A stretch of 64,000 nt of DNA from Haliclona indistincta (GCA_964017065.1 OZ024787.1:9571208-9635207), one strand, 5' to 3'; counted from the stretch's first letter, positions 18,415 through 35,500 are shown. Program-made: numbers and translations. Notes: generated by a model from the letters alone, not told the origin.

Positions 18415-21400
18415 ATGCCGATTATAAGAATGGTTACTATAAGCACTATTCTTCTTCTGGTGCTCAGTATCTCATGTCTATGCTCAACAAGAGATGTCTA
18501 CATTCAGCCGTCTGAAGGTGAGCACTGTCCTGGTACTCCTTGTTACAACATAAACACATTTGGAAAGATGGCTGACAGCTTCTCCAGCTCTTCTGGCTTG
18601 GTTGTTCATTTCTTGGAGGGAGCTCACTTGTTGGATCTTCAAGAACTAGTGGTGTTCACAAATTTGACTAATGCTGTGTTTGAAGGTGATGGGAGAATGG
18701 AGCAGGGCTTTCATGAGACTGTCTGGCAGTCTACAGTGGTCATCAAGTGTACTGAACACTCCAGTACTGGTATCGCTTTTGTTAATAGCTCCAACATCAC
18801 CTTCAGGTACATCACCATCACTAACTGTGGGGCTGACATGACTAGTTTTTGTTATACAAGCATATTCTGCAATAGCAGTCTTGGGTATTTCAAAACTATC
18901 TACAGTATTGCAATTGATCATGTTTCTATTCAGAATGGGACAGGTAATGGTCTTTTGATTGAAACCGATGGAGTTGAAGTGATAATCACTGATTCCTCAT
19001 TTGCACACAGTTACATCTATGGTAACTTTGAAGGAGGCAACATTGAAATTGTGTATCTTGACCCACAAACTTGTGATCCGCGAAGTTACATGCACAATTT
19101 ACTCATTTCAAACACAAATACATCATTTGGAGATAGCAAGATGGAACACAGCGGAGGTATTTTGATTTATTTCCTACAAGGATCTTATAGTGTCACCATT
19201 TTACTTGATTCAGTTATAGCCTATGGCAACAAAGGGTATGGAAATATTTATATTTATGCTACAGAACACGAAGTACCCACTTACAATTTGACGATCAACA
19301 ATTTCCTTAGCTCTCATGCAAATGGTTTTGGTTTGATAATTGTATCTACACAAGATGTTGACAAACAATGCCCTTCAACTAAAAATATGCCACATGATCT
19401 TACCATTGCTATTATCAACAGTAAGTTTACTTACAACAACAATAGCAATGATCATCATCATCAGCAAGCAGTTGTGCTTATCAACCTTATAGATGTAAAG
19501 TTCACAACAAGTATATTAATACAGTCGACAGATATTTCTCACAATATTGGGTTTGGCTTAAAGCTATTTCTTTTCTCTTATCAATACAAGAGTCTATTTT
19601 TCGTTACCATTGAAAATTTTACTGCTAATAACAACACTTGGCCATATCACAGCAGTGACATGTATTCAGCTATATACACAGTTTTTGTCACTAATCTAAT
19701 CCTAAACAATGTGAGCATTACCAACAACAACAATATGACTGGATTGACTGTATATCACACTGCAGTAGTAGCAAATGGTACTATAATCTTCCATAACAAC
19801 ACTGGTATTGACGGAGGTGGACTGGCTATGTATGGAAACTCATATGTTATGTTTCATCAAGATTCTGCTCTCAATTTCACTAATAACAGTGCAAAGGAAA
19901 AAGGAGGAGCCGTTTTTGTTGATACTCAACTGAAACTTGCACCTTGTTTTTTCCAATATTCTGATAACACACTTCCTCAATCAGTGAAAGTAACAATAAC
20001 TGGAAACGCAGCAGGTACAGCTGGCACTGTCCTGTTTGGAGGTGACATCAGCAGGTGTGTTTTATTTCTTGCTGATCAAACTGTTGGTAGCGAATGCTTT
20101 AACAAAACATTTGAATATTCAACACAGACTGGTCCCTCAGTAATATCATCAGAACCTACTGATGTCTGCTTCTGTGATGACAACAACACAATAAACTGCT
20201 CTCAGACACAGCTAACAATGACAGCCTATCCAGGAGAAGAGATCAATATCTCTGTTGTCACTGTAGGACAATTAGAAGGAGTTGCTCCAGGAATTCTGCA
20301 GATAAAACCACTAGACACTACAGACTCATCTGCTGTTACAGAGCTACACAACACAAGTGCTATGAACTGCACAACCATTGCACTCAAACCAATTCATCAA
20401 ACATACGCTTTGAATGTATTCGGATATATTGAACATTTCAAGTTGTTGAACATATCATTGACTGACTGTCCACTTGGATTTAATATATCAAACCAATCCA
20501 AAACGTGTGACTGTGAAGAACTGAAAAATATAATCGATACCATAACATGTAATAGAAACACTGGAAAAATAACACGAAAAGGAGACGTTTGGATTGGTGA
20601 TATCAGTGATCTAATAGTTGTGCATAAAACATGTCCTTTTGACTACTGCAACACAGCACAGGTCAGCTTCTCTCTCACTGATCCTGATCCCCAGTGTGCT
20701 CTCAACAGGACTGGAATATTGTGTGGCAGGTGTCAGGATGGGCTCAGCCTTGCTCTGGGAACTAACAACTGTATTCAATGTCTTCAATTCTCGTACCTTG
20801 CTCTGATCATTCCCTTTGCTGCTGCTGGGTTTGGTTTGGTAGCTCTTCTGATGGTTTTGAACTTAACAGTCTCCATTGGTACCATCAATGGGCTCATATT
20901 CTATGCCAGTATTGTCAAGATAAGTGAGAGCACTGGTATCTTCTTTCCCAATGGTCCTATTCCAATACTGAGTCAGTTCATTGCTTGGCTCAATCTTGAC
21001 TTTGGTATCCAAACATGCTTTTATCATGGCATGACAGCCTATCACAAGGTGTGGCTGCAGTTTGTGTTCCCTCTCTACATATGGTTCATCATAGCCACCA
21101 TCATAGTCCTGTGTCGCTACTCCACATGGCTGTCCAACAAGATTGGAGGCAATGTAGTGCAGGTACTTGCTACTCTCATCTTGCTCTCATTTACAAAGAT
21201 CTTCCGCATATTTGCTTCAGCCTTGTCCTGGATCAATTTGCCTTCAAAAGTTACTGTTTGGTACATAGATGGAAATATTTCATATTTTTCACCAGAACAC
21301 TACATACTAATGGCAGCAGCTGTGTTGTTTCTACTTCTTGCTGTCCCTTACGTACTTGCTTTATTGTTTGATGCTGTGATTGAGAAATATTTCACAAATT

Positions 21401-21945
21401 TTTCAGTATTTCGTAGGCATTGGATCAAGTTCAAGCCTTTTGTTGATGCTTACAATGGGCCTTACAAGGACAAGTGTCGGTTTTGGACTGGTCTATTGCT
21501 CCTGGTTCGTATGTCGTTCACGCTAGTATCTCTTCATCTGAGCACATTTGGTACTCTCATCTTCATAACAGCTAGCACCACAGTGCTTCTATCACTAATG
21601 GTCACTTTCGAAGGAGTCTATCAGAAAAAGTATCTAAACATTTTAGAATGCTCTTTTCTTCTTAATCTTGGTTTACTGTCTGCTCTTGCTGCAGTGTATC
21701 AGAATGATAACAATAGTGAACAAATAGTCACTATTATCAGTATAAGTGTTGCTCTCGTGACATTTATTGGAGTTATGTTCCTACATGTACTTCTTCGTTT
21801 TCGTCACAACTTTATCGAGTATTGTAATCGGAATGCAGCCGAGTCTAAAAGTTTGCTAAAAAACATAGAAAGTAGTCCAGTTGAGCAGCTGGTTGAGCCT
21901 ACCTCCTCTGAAGTGTACATGAGGAGAGAGTCCCTGATTTATTAA
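18415..21945 (+). CDS. Receptor-like protein 1: beta-helix ectodomain plus about 8 TM helices
   Basis: 1176 aa, single exon. Signal peptide at 1-25 (VTISTILLLVLSISCLCS); the ATG at 18415 or 18430 both fit. Residues about 30-600 are Asn/Ser/Ile-rich beta-helix-like coils with many N-glycosylation sequons and GGG(L)/FTNN motifs like those of chlamydial Pmp repeats (NNTGIDGGGLAMYGNS; ALNFTNNSAKEKGGAVF). A Cys-rich neck (CDCEELKN, CPFDYCN, GILCGRCQDGLSLALGTNNC) precedes hydrophobic segments near 792-816, 878-900, 912-935, 962-985, 1022-1042, 1044-1065, 1079-1096 and 1104-1128. The cytoplasmic tail is short and ends RRESLIY. I know similar uncharacterised proteins, abundant in sponges and cnidarians, but no function or ligand. 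Surface receptor is an inference. It is the first of five paralogues. Confidence 0.85.
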   Translation: MPIIRMVTISTILLLVLSISCLCSTRDVYIQPSEGEHCPGTPCYNINTFGKMADSFSSSSGLVVHFLEGAHLLDLQELVVFTNLTNAVFEGDGRMEQGFHETVWQSTVVIKCTEHSSTGIAFVNSSNITFRYITITNCGADMTSFCYTSIFCNSSLGYFKTIYSIAIDHVSIQNGTGNGLLIETDGVEVIITDSSFAHSYIYGNFEGGNIEIVYLDPQTCDPRSYMHNLLISNTNTSFGDSKMEHSGGILIYFLQGSYSVTILLDSVIAYGNKGYGNIYIYATEHEVPTYNLTINNFLSSHANGFGLIIVSTQDVDKQCPSTKNMPHDLTIAIINSKFTYNNNSNDHHHQQAVVLINLIDVKFTTSILIQSTDISHNIGFGLKLFLFSYQYKSLFFVTIENFTANNNTWPYHSSDMYSAIYTVFVTNLILNNVSITNNNNMTGLTVYHTAVVANGTIIFHNNTGIDGGGLAMYGNSYVMFHQDSALNFTNNSAKEKGGAVFVDTQLKLAPCFFQYSDNTLPQSVKVTITGNAAGTAGTVLFGGDISRCVLFLADQTVGSECFNKTFEYSTQTGPSVISSEPTDVCFCDDNNTINCSQTQLTMTAYPGEEINISVVTVGQLEGVAPGILQIKPLDTTDSSAVTELHNTSAMNCTTIALKPIHQTYALNVFGYIEHFKLLNISLTDCPLGFNISNQSKTCDCEELKNIIDTITCNRNTGKITRKGDVWIGDISDLIVVHKTCPFDYCNTAQVSFSLTDPDPQCALNRTGILCGRCQDGLSLALGTNNCIQCLQFSYLALIIPFAAAGFGLVALLMVLNLTVSIGTINGLIFYASIVKISESTGIFFPNGPIPILSQFIAWLNLDFGIQTCFYHGMTAYHKVWLQFVFPLYIWFIIATIIVLCRYSTWLSNKIGGNVVQVLATLILLSFTKIFRIFASALSWINLPSKVTVWYIDGNISYFSPEHYILMAAAVLFLLLAVPYVLALLFDAVIEKYFTNFSVFRRHWIKFKPFVDAYNGPYKDKCRFWTGLLLLVRMSFTLVSLHLSTFGTLIFITASTTVLLSLMVTFEGVYQKKYLNILECSFLLNLGLLSALAAVYQNDNNSEQIVTIISISVALVTFIGVMFLHVLLRFRHNFIEYCNRNAAESKSLLKNIESSPVEQLVEPTSSEVYMRRESLIY

Positions 21946-22399
21946 AATGCACCAATAATTATTATTATTATACTTGTTTGCACAAATTTTGAGTTAGTAA
22001 ACTATTGCAATCAGAACATACAAGTTTGTTATTGAGTGTACGCTTAATAATAATATTATTAATAATACTTTTGTTTTGAGTATTATAACTGTTCTAAGTA
22101 GATACCGTATGGTGGTGTAAAGAATGTATATCGTATGGGCTGGAAAGCCAAATAATTATTCCTACCCACAATATTACAGCTGTAAAACTGTGGCTTTTAT
22201 TGCAGTTAAAGACACTGGTCTAAATTTCATTTCAAACAGAATATTTTACATCAGGACTAATCCAAAATAAAATCAGGAATCAAAAATCAGGAATTCATGA
22301 GCAAACCAAATTATTGCCGAAAATCTTCATTCTGAACTGACAGTCGTTGTTGGAACATTTGAAGCTGCTGTTATATAAACAGAACGGTTTTCGCACCTT
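21946..22399. other. 3' flank of receptor gene 1
   Basis: Non-coding, AT-rich, and shared in diverged form with the 3' flanks of the other four receptor genes (for example the stretch around GTACGCTTAATAATAAT). It precedes the phosphorylase-like relic. Confidence 0.6.
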
Positions 22400-25975
<3,576 letters not shown>

Positions 25976-26190
25976 AGAGAGGGAGAAGGAGGAAGGGAGA
26001 GAGAGGGGGAGGGAGAGAGGGAGAGAGGGAGAGAGGGAGAGAGGGAGAGAGGGAGAGAGGGAGAGAGGGAGAGAGGGAGAGAGGGAGAGAGGGAGAGAGG
26101 GAGAGAGGGAGAGAGGGAGAGAGGGAGAGAGGAAGGGAGGGAGGGAGGGAGGTAGGTAGGGAGGGAGGGAGGTAGGTAGGGATTACACAA
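25976..26190. repeat. (GGGAGAGA)n satellite at the edge of SMG1 copy 1
   Basis: About 20 units of GGGAGAGA, then GGGAGGTAGGTA variants. It marks the outer (5') end of SMG1 copy 1 and abuts the next stub. Confidence 0.95.
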
Positions 26191-26227
26191 TTAATATTGA
26201 GCATTACACAACACATGATAATGACAC

Positions 26228-26302
26228 ATTCATACAATATCCAGGATCGGGATCATGCCCCCTCGCACCAACAGCATATGAGTTCTGCTGCTGGAGAGCT
26301 AC
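26228..26302 (-). pseudogene. SMG1: SMG1 FATC-linked exon stub upstream of receptor gene 2
   Basis: Matches the exon seen whole at 23099-23205 but with an internal deletion (the KLDGRD part is lost). It keeps the acceptor side CTGGAGAGCT. The same stub precedes the other receptor genes. Confidence 0.8.
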
Positions 26303-26693
26303 ATAGAAAAAATTAAAACCTGTACACACACACAAAAGCACAGAGAGATGATGTGATGTGCTAATTGAGAAGAGAACCTCTAATCTGTTGAAACTGAGAC
26401 TGGCAAAATTATATATTGGTGTGAAACTTTGTGTACCTTATACACTATACTACTACTACCTGTGTATAATAATGGTAACACATGGTGTACACATGCAGAT
26501 ATTGCACAGTATATGTATATTTTTATACTGAAACTGAAGTGTATAGATAATCAATTCAATGTATGCTTGCAAAACTTACACAGACACTCATGAGAAAATT
26601 ATGAAAACAACTATACCTCCCGTTACATCAATGCATAGGTCATCACGAAACGATATCACAGGATTCAGTTCTATTGGTACAATTTTCAGCAAA

Positions 26694-29600
26694 ATGATGG
26701 TTACTAACAGCATCATTCTTATTCTGGTGCTCAGTATATCATGTCTATGCTCAACAAGAGATGTCTACATTCTTCCGTCTGAAGGTGAGCACTGTCCTGG
26801 TACTCCTTGTTACAACATCAACACATTTGGAAAGATGACTGACAGCTTCTCCAATTCTTCTGGCTTGGTAGTTCATTTCTTGGAGGGAACTCACTTGTTG
26901 GATCTTCAGGAACTAGTGGTGTTCACGAACTTGACTAATGCTGTGTTTGAAGGTGATGGGAGAATGGAGCAGGGCTTTCATGAGACTGTCTGGCAGTCTA
27001 CAGTGGTCATCAAGTGTACTGAACACTCCAGTACTGGTATCGCTTTTGTTAATAGCTTCAACATCACCTTCAGGTACATCACCATCACTAAATGTGGGGG
27101 TGACATGACAATTTTTTGTAGTACAGACAATTTGTGCAATGGCAGCCTTGGGTATTTCGAAACTACCTACAGTATTGCAATTGATCATGTTTCTATTCAG
27201 AATGGGACAGGTAATGGTCTTTTGATTGAAACTGATGGAGTTGAAGTGATAATCACTGATTCCTCATTTGCACAAAATTACATCTATGGTTACTTTTATG
27301 GAGGCAACATTGCAATTGTGTATCTTGACCCACAAACTTGTGATCTGCGAAGTTACATGCACGATCTATTCATTTCAAGAACAAATACATCATTTGAAGA
27401 TAGCGAGATGGAATACAGTGAAGGCATTTTCATTTGTTTGGTACAAGGGTCTTATAGTGTCACCATTTTACTTGATTCAGTTATAGCCTATGGCAACAAA
27501 GGGTTTGGAAATATTTTTATTTATGCCTCAGAACACGAAGTACCGACTTACAGCTTGATGATCAACAATTTTCTTAGTTCTCATGCAAATGGCTTTGGTT
27601 TGGTAATCATATCTATACAAGATGTTGACAAACGATGCCCTTCAACTAAAAATATGCCACATGATCTTACCATTGCTATTATCAACAGTAAGTTTACTTA
27701 CAACAACAATAGCAATGATGATCATTATCAGCATGCAGTTGTGCTTATTAAACTTGTAGGTGTAAAGTTCACAACAAATATATTAATACAGTCGACAGAT
27801 ATTTCTCACAATATTGGGTTTGGCTTAAATTTATTTCTTTTCTCTTATCAATACAAGAGTCTATTTTTCGTTACCATTGAAAATTTTACTGCTAATAGCA
27901 ACACTTGGCCATATCACAGCAGTGAATTGCTTTCAGCTATATACACAGTTTTTGTCACTAATCTAATGCTTAGAAATGTGAGCATTACTAACAATAACAA
28001 TATGACTGGATTGACTGTATATCACACTGCAGTAGTAGCAAATGGTACTTTGATCTTCCACAACAACACTGGTATTGACGGAGGTGGACTGGCTATGTAT
28101 GGAAACTCATATCTTATGTTCCATCAAGATTCTGCTCTCAATTTCACTAACAACAGTGCAAAGGAAAAAGGAGGAGCCATTTTTGTCGATACTCAACTGA
28201 AATTTGCACCTTGTTTTTTCCAATATTCTGATAACACACTTCCTCAATCAGTGAAAGTAACAATATCTGGGAACACAGCAGGTACAGCAGGCACTGTCCT
28301 GTTTGGAGGTGACATTAACAAGTGCATTATATTTCTTGCAGATCAAAATTTTGGTAGCGAATGCTTTAACAAAACATTTGAATATTCAGCACAGACTGGC
28401 CCCTCAGTAATATCATCAGAACCTGCTGTTGTCTGCTTCTGTGATGACAACAACACAATAAACTGCTCTCAGACACAGCTAACAATGAAAGCCTACCCAG
28501 GAGAAGAGATCAATATCTCTGTTGTCACTGTAGGACAACTAAATGGAGTTGCTCCAGGAATTCTGCAGATAAAACCACTAGACAATACAGACTCATCTGC
28601 TGTTACAGAGCTACACAACACAAGTGCTATGAACTGCACAACCATTGCACTCAAACCAATTCAACAAACATACGCTTTGAATGTATTCGGATACATTGAA
28701 CATTTCAAGTTGTTGAACATATCATTGATTGACTGTCCACTTGGATTTAATATATCAAACAAATCCAAAACGTGTGACTGTGAAGAACTGAAAAATATTA
28801 TCGACACCATCACATGTAATAGAAACACTGGAAAAATAACACGAAAAGGAGACGTTTGGATTGGTAATATCAGTGATCTAATAGTTGTACATAAAACATG
28901 TCCTTTTGACTACTGCAACACAGCACAGGTCAGCTTCTCTCTCACTGATCCTGATCCCCAGTGTGCTCTCAACAGGACTGGAATATTGTGTGGCAGGTGT
29001 CAGGATGGGCTCAGCCTTGCTCTGGGAACTAATAACTGTATTGAATGTAATCAATTCTCGTACCTTGCTCTGATCATTCCCTTTGCTGCTGCTGGGTTTG
29101 GTTTGGTAGCTCTTCTGATGGTTTTGAACTTGACAGTCTCCATTGGTACCATCAATGGGCTCATATTCTATGCCAGTATTGTCAAGATAAGTGAGAGCAC
29201 TGGTATCTTCTTTCCTAATGGTCCTATTCCAGTACTGAGTCAGTTCATTGCTTGGCTCAATCTTGACTTTGGTATCCAAACATGCTTTTATCATGGCATG
29301 ACAGCCTATCACAAGGTGTGGCTGCAGTTTGTGTTCCCTCTCTACATATGGTTCATCATAGCCACCATCATAGTCCTGTGTCGCTACTCCACATGGCTGT
29401 CCAACAAGATTGGAGGCAATGTAGTGCAGGTACTTGCTACTCTCATCTTGCTCTCATTTACAAAAATCTTCCGCATATTTGCTTCAGCCTTGTCCTGGAT
29501 CAATTTGCCTTCAAAAGTTACTGTTTGGTACATAGATGGAAATATTTCATATTTTTCACCAGAACACTACATACTAATGGCAGCAGCTGTGTTGTTTCTA

Positions 29601-30203
29601 CTTCTTGCTGTCCCTTACGTACTTGCTTTACTGTTTGATGCTGTGATTGAAAAATATCTCACAAATTTTTCAGTATTTCGTAGACAATGGATCAAGTTCA
29701 AGCCTTTTGTTGATGCTTACAATGGGCCTTACAAGGACAAGTGTCGGTTTTGGACTGGTCTATTGCTCCTGGTTCGTATGTCATTCACGCTAGTATCACT
29801 TCATTTGGACACATTTGGTACTCTCATCTTCATAACAGCTAGCACCACTGTGCTTCTATCACTACTGGTCCATTTTGAAGGAGTCTATCAGAAGAAATAC
29901 CTTAATAGTTTAGAGAGCTTGTCTCTTCTTAATCTTGGTTTACTGTCTGCTCTTGCTGCAGTGTATCAGAATGATAACAATAGTGAACAAATAGTCACTA
30001 TTATCAGTGTAAGTGTTGCTCTCGTGACATTTATTGGAGTTATGTTCTTACATGTACTTCTTCGTTTTCGTCACAACTTTATCGAGTATTGTAATCAGAA
30101 TGCAGTCGAATCTAACAGTTTGCTAGAAAGTAGTCCAGTTGAGCAACTGGTTGAGCCTACCTCCTCTGAAGTGTACATGAGGAGAGAATCTCTAATTTAT
30201 TAA
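26694..30203 (+). CDS. Receptor-like protein 2: beta-helix ectodomain plus about 8 TM helices
   Basis: 1169 aa from the ATG at 26694. An open frame extends back to 26559, but that N-terminal stretch is not conserved in the paralogues, and the signal peptide MVTNSIILILVLSISCLC starts only here. Same architecture as gene 1. It differs mainly in the ectodomain, for example the CGGDMTIFCSTDNLCNGS loop, YIYGYFYGGNIAIVY, and EGIFICLVQGS in place of GGILIYFLQGS. The membrane region from the neck onward is nearly unchanged. Short tail deletion: SNSLLESSPVEQL lacks the few residues after SLL found in others. A TTTTCAGC acceptor-like site just upstream suggests a 5' UTR intron. Confidence 0.85.
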   Translation: MMVTNSIILILVLSISCLCSTRDVYILPSEGEHCPGTPCYNINTFGKMTDSFSNSSGLVVHFLEGTHLLDLQELVVFTNLTNAVFEGDGRMEQGFHETVWQSTVVIKCTEHSSTGIAFVNSFNITFRYITITKCGGDMTIFCSTDNLCNGSLGYFETTYSIAIDHVSIQNGTGNGLLIETDGVEVIITDSSFAQNYIYGYFYGGNIAIVYLDPQTCDLRSYMHDLFISRTNTSFEDSEMEYSEGIFICLVQGSYSVTILLDSVIAYGNKGFGNIFIYASEHEVPTYSLMINNFLSSHANGFGLVIISIQDVDKRCPSTKNMPHDLTIAIINSKFTYNNNSNDDHYQHAVVLIKLVGVKFTTNILIQSTDISHNIGFGLNLFLFSYQYKSLFFVTIENFTANSNTWPYHSSELLSAIYTVFVTNLMLRNVSITNNNNMTGLTVYHTAVVANGTLIFHNNTGIDGGGLAMYGNSYLMFHQDSALNFTNNSAKEKGGAIFVDTQLKFAPCFFQYSDNTLPQSVKVTISGNTAGTAGTVLFGGDINKCIIFLADQNFGSECFNKTFEYSAQTGPSVISSEPAVVCFCDDNNTINCSQTQLTMKAYPGEEINISVVTVGQLNGVAPGILQIKPLDNTDSSAVTELHNTSAMNCTTIALKPIQQTYALNVFGYIEHFKLLNISLIDCPLGFNISNKSKTCDCEELKNIIDTITCNRNTGKITRKGDVWIGNISDLIVVHKTCPFDYCNTAQVSFSLTDPDPQCALNRTGILCGRCQDGLSLALGTNNCIECNQFSYLALIIPFAAAGFGLVALLMVLNLTVSIGTINGLIFYASIVKISESTGIFFPNGPIPVLSQFIAWLNLDFGIQTCFYHGMTAYHKVWLQFVFPLYIWFIIATIIVLCRYSTWLSNKIGGNVVQVLATLILLSFTKIFRIFASALSWINLPSKVTVWYIDGNISYFSPEHYILMAAAVLFLLLAVPYVLALLFDAVIEKYLTNFSVFRRQWIKFKPFVDAYNGPYKDKCRFWTGLLLLVRMSFTLVSLHLDTFGTLIFITASTTVLLSLLVHFEGVYQKKYLNSLESLSLLNLGLLSALAAVYQNDNNSEQIVTIISVSVALVTFIGVMFLHVLLRFRHNFIEYCNQNAVESNSLLESSPVEQLVEPTSSEVYMRRESLIY

Positions 30204-31189
30204 AATACACCACTATACTTGTTTACACAATTAATTTTGAGTTTGTAAACCAATAAATTGTTGCATCGCAGTCTTATTTAAATGTATATCTTTATTTAAT
30301 TTGCCTTAATGTATCTTTATCTTAACTTTACTCGCTTGCCTTTATGTTCATTTCTTTACTACTTTGCTAATACCATTATGTTGCAATCAGAACAAGTTTG
30401 TTAATGTGTGTACGCTTAATAATAATAATTATTATAGTTAATAATTATTGTTTTGAGTATAAAAAAGCAATTTTTAACTATTCTAAGTACATGTAGATAC
30501 TGTATGGTGATGTAAAGAATGCATACCGTATTGGCCGAAAAGTCAAACTATTATAATATTCCTACCCACAATTTCAGCTGTACAGTAATTGAGCCTGACT
30601 GCGGCTTTAATGTAGACACTGGTCTACATTTAACTTTTACTGACACTACCCCATCAGGACTAATCGAAAATAATTATTTATTTTATTTCAATTCTACAGC
30701 TTACATACATGTTCTGTGAAACTATCATGATGTGGTGACAAATTTGACATACATGTACACTCATCTGTAACTAGATAAAAATTGTATGTACATGGACGTC
30801 ATGGTTTTATACTTGTTTGCACGGTTGATTAAAGTACATTCTAAAGCCATCAATGGTCATTACTCCAAACGCTGCAGGTGGTAGATTATTTGTTTTGTTA
30901 CAAACAAGCACAATCTTGTTTTAATTATAGTTATAGAGATCTATCAGTGCATTTGTGAAATCTAATCGTTGCTACACACAGATCTAATGACATGTATGCA
31001 CTTTGTTCAAATTGAAAACACAAAGTGAGGAATCGAGCAGTGATAGATCGAATTTGCTCACTACAATGGTTGAAGTGGTCATTCATGCAATGATGTATTA
31101 TGCTGCTCTAGAGAACCTCAAACCTCCTTAAACAAAAATCAGGAATTCATGAGCAAACCAATTGCCGAATATCTTCATTCTGAACTGAC
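30204..31189. other. 3' flank of receptor gene 2
   Basis: Longer than the 3' flanks of the other copies, with extra AT-rich sequence (about 30700-31130) not seen elsewhere in the array. It contains the small hairpin GTAGACactgGTCTAC near 30611-30626, shared with other copies. Confidence 0.5.
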
Positions 31190-32594
<1,405 letters not shown>

Positions 32595-35500
32595 ATGATT
32601 ACTTACAGCATTATTCTTCTTCTGGTGCTCAGTATCTCATGTCTATGCTCAACAAGAGATGTCTACATTCAGCCGTCTGAAGGTGAGCACTGTCCTGGTA
32701 CTCATTGTTACAACATAAACACATTTGGAAAGATGGCTGATAGCTTTTCCAACTCTTCTGGCTTGGTTGTTCATTTCTGGGAGGGAACTCACTTGTTGGA
32801 TCTTCAGGAACTAGTGGTGTTCAAGAAATTGACTAATGCTGTGTTTGAAGGTGATGGGAGAATGGAGCAGGGCTTTCATGAGACTGTCTGGCAGTCTACA
32901 GTGGTCATAAAGTGTACTGAACACTCCAGTACTGGTATCACTTTTGTTAATAGCTCCAACATCACCTTCAGGTACATCACCATCACTAACTGTGGGGCTG
33001 ACATGACAAGTTTTTGTAATACCGACTTTTTGTGCAATGGCAGTCTTGGGTATTTCAAAATCATCTACAGTATTGCAATTGATCATGTTTCTATTCAGAA
33101 TGGTACAGGTAATGGTCTTTTGATTGAAACCGATGGAGTTGAAGTGATAATCACTGATTCCTCATTTGCACATAATTTCGTCTATGGTAACTTTTATGGA
33201 GGCAACATTGCAATTGTGTATTTTGACCCACAAACTTGTGATCTGCAAAATTACATGCACAATTTACTCATTTCAAACACAAATACATCATTTGGAGATA
33301 GCGAGATGGAATACAGCGGAGGTATTTTGATTGATTTGCTACAAGGATCTTATAGTGTCACCATTTTACTTGATTCAGTTATAGCCTATGGCAACAAAGG
33401 CATTGGAAATATTTATATTTATGCTACAGAACACGAAGTACCCACTTACAATTTGATGATTAACAATTTCCTTAGTTGTCATGCAAATGGTTATGGTTTG
33501 GTAATCATATCTACACAAGATGAAAACAAGCAATGCCCTTCAACTAAAAATATGCCACATGATCTTACCATTGCTATTATCAACAGTGAGTTTACTTACA
33601 ACAACAATAGCAATGATGATCATTATCAGCATGCAGTTATGTTCATCAACCTTATAGGTATAAAGTTCACAACAAGCATATTAATACAGTCGACAGATAT
33701 TTCTCACAATATTGGGTTTGGCTTAAATTTATTTCTTTTCTCTTATCAATACAAGAGTCTATTTTTCGTTACCATTGAAAATTTTACTGCTAATAGCAAC
33801 AATTGGCCATATCACAGCAGTCACATGCATTCAGCTATATACACAGTTTTTGTCACTAATCTAATCCTAAACAATGTGAGCATTACCAACAACAACAATA
33901 TGACTGGATTGACTGTATATCACACTGCAGTAGTAGCAAATGGTACTTTGATCTTCCAAAACAACACTGGTATTGACGGAGGTGGACTGGCCATGTATGG
34001 AAACTCATATGTTATGTTCCATCAAGATTCTGCTCTCAATTTCACTAATAACAGTGCAAAGGAAAAAGGAGGAGCCATTTTTGTTGATACTCAACTGAAA
34101 TTTGCACCTTGTTTTTTCCAATATTCTGATAACACACTTCCTCAATCAGAGAAAGTAACAATATCTGGTAACACAGCAGGTACAGCAGGCACTGTCCTGT
34201 TTGGAGGTGACATTAGCAAGTGCATTTTATTTCTTGCTGATCAAACTTTTGGTAGTGAATGCTTTAACGAAACATTTGACTATTCAACACAGACTGGTCC
34301 CTCAGTAATATCATCAGAACCTACTGATGTCTGCTTCTGTGATGACAACAACACAATAAACTGCTCTCAGACACAGCTAACAATGACAGCCTATCCAGGA
34401 GAAGAGATCAATATCTCTGTTGTCACTGTAGGACAACTAAATGGAGTTGCTCCAGGAATTCTGCAGATAAAACCACTTGACAATACTGACTCATCTGCTT
34501 TTACAGAGCTACACAACACAAGTGCTATGAACTGCACAACCATTGCACTCAAACCAATTCATCAAACATACACTTTGAATGTATTCGGATATATCGAACA
34601 TTTCAAGTTGTTGAACATATCATTGATTGATTGTCCATTTGGATTTAATATATCAAGCAAATCCAAAACGTGCGACTGTGAAGAACTGAAAAATATCATC
34701 GACACCATCACATGTAATAGAAACACTGGAAAAATAACACGAAAAGGAGACGTTTGGATTGGTAATATCAGTGATCAAATAGTTGTGCATAAAACATGTC
34801 CTTTTGACTACTGCAACACAGCACAGGTCAGCTTCTCTCTCACTGATCCTGATCCACAGTGTGCTCTCAACAGGACTGGAATATTGTGTGGCAGTTGTCA
34901 GGATGGGCTCAGTCTTGCTCTGGGAACTAACAACTGCATTGAATGTAATCAATTCTCGTACCTTGCTTTGATCATTCCCTTTGCTGCTGCTGGGTTTGGT
35001 TTGGTAGCTTTTCTGATGGTTTTGAACTTGACAGTCTCTATGGGTACCATCAATGGGCTCATATTCTATGCCAGTATTGTCAAGATAAGTGAGAGCACTG
35101 GTATCTTCTTTCCTAATGGTCCTATTCCAGTACTGAGTCAGTTCATTGCTTGGCTCAATCTTGACTTTGGTATCCAAACATGCTTTTATCATGGCATGAC
35201 AGCCTATCACAAGGTGTGGCTGCAGTTTGTGTTCCCTCTGTACATATGGTTCATCATAGCCACCATCATAGTCCTGTGTCGCTACTCTACATGGCTGTCC
35301 AACAAGATCGGAGGCAATGTAGTGCAGGTACTTGCTACTCTCATCTTGCTCTCATTTACAAAGATCTTTCGCATATTTGCTTCAGCCTTGTCTTGGATCA
35401 ATTTGCCTTCAAAAGTTACTGTTTGGTACATAGATGGAAATATTTTATATTTCTCACCAGAACACTACATACTAATGGCAGCAGCTGTGTTGTTTCTACT

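Noticed and set aside
20863..21045. Conserved minus-strand frames opposite the receptor membrane domain
   Set aside because: They recur in every copy only because the sense sequence is nearly identical; no independent coding signature.
18415..21945. Bacterial Pmp or autotransporter contamination
   Set aside because: The GGA/FxxN beta-helix motifs resemble Pmp proteins, but about eight TM helices, the Cys-rich neck, the AT-rich eukaryotic context and the interleaved spliced SMG1 exons argue for a host gene family.
26559..26693. N-terminal extension of receptor gene 2
   Set aside because: Open frame but not conserved in the other four genes and it would bury the signal peptide; an acceptor-like site lies inside it.
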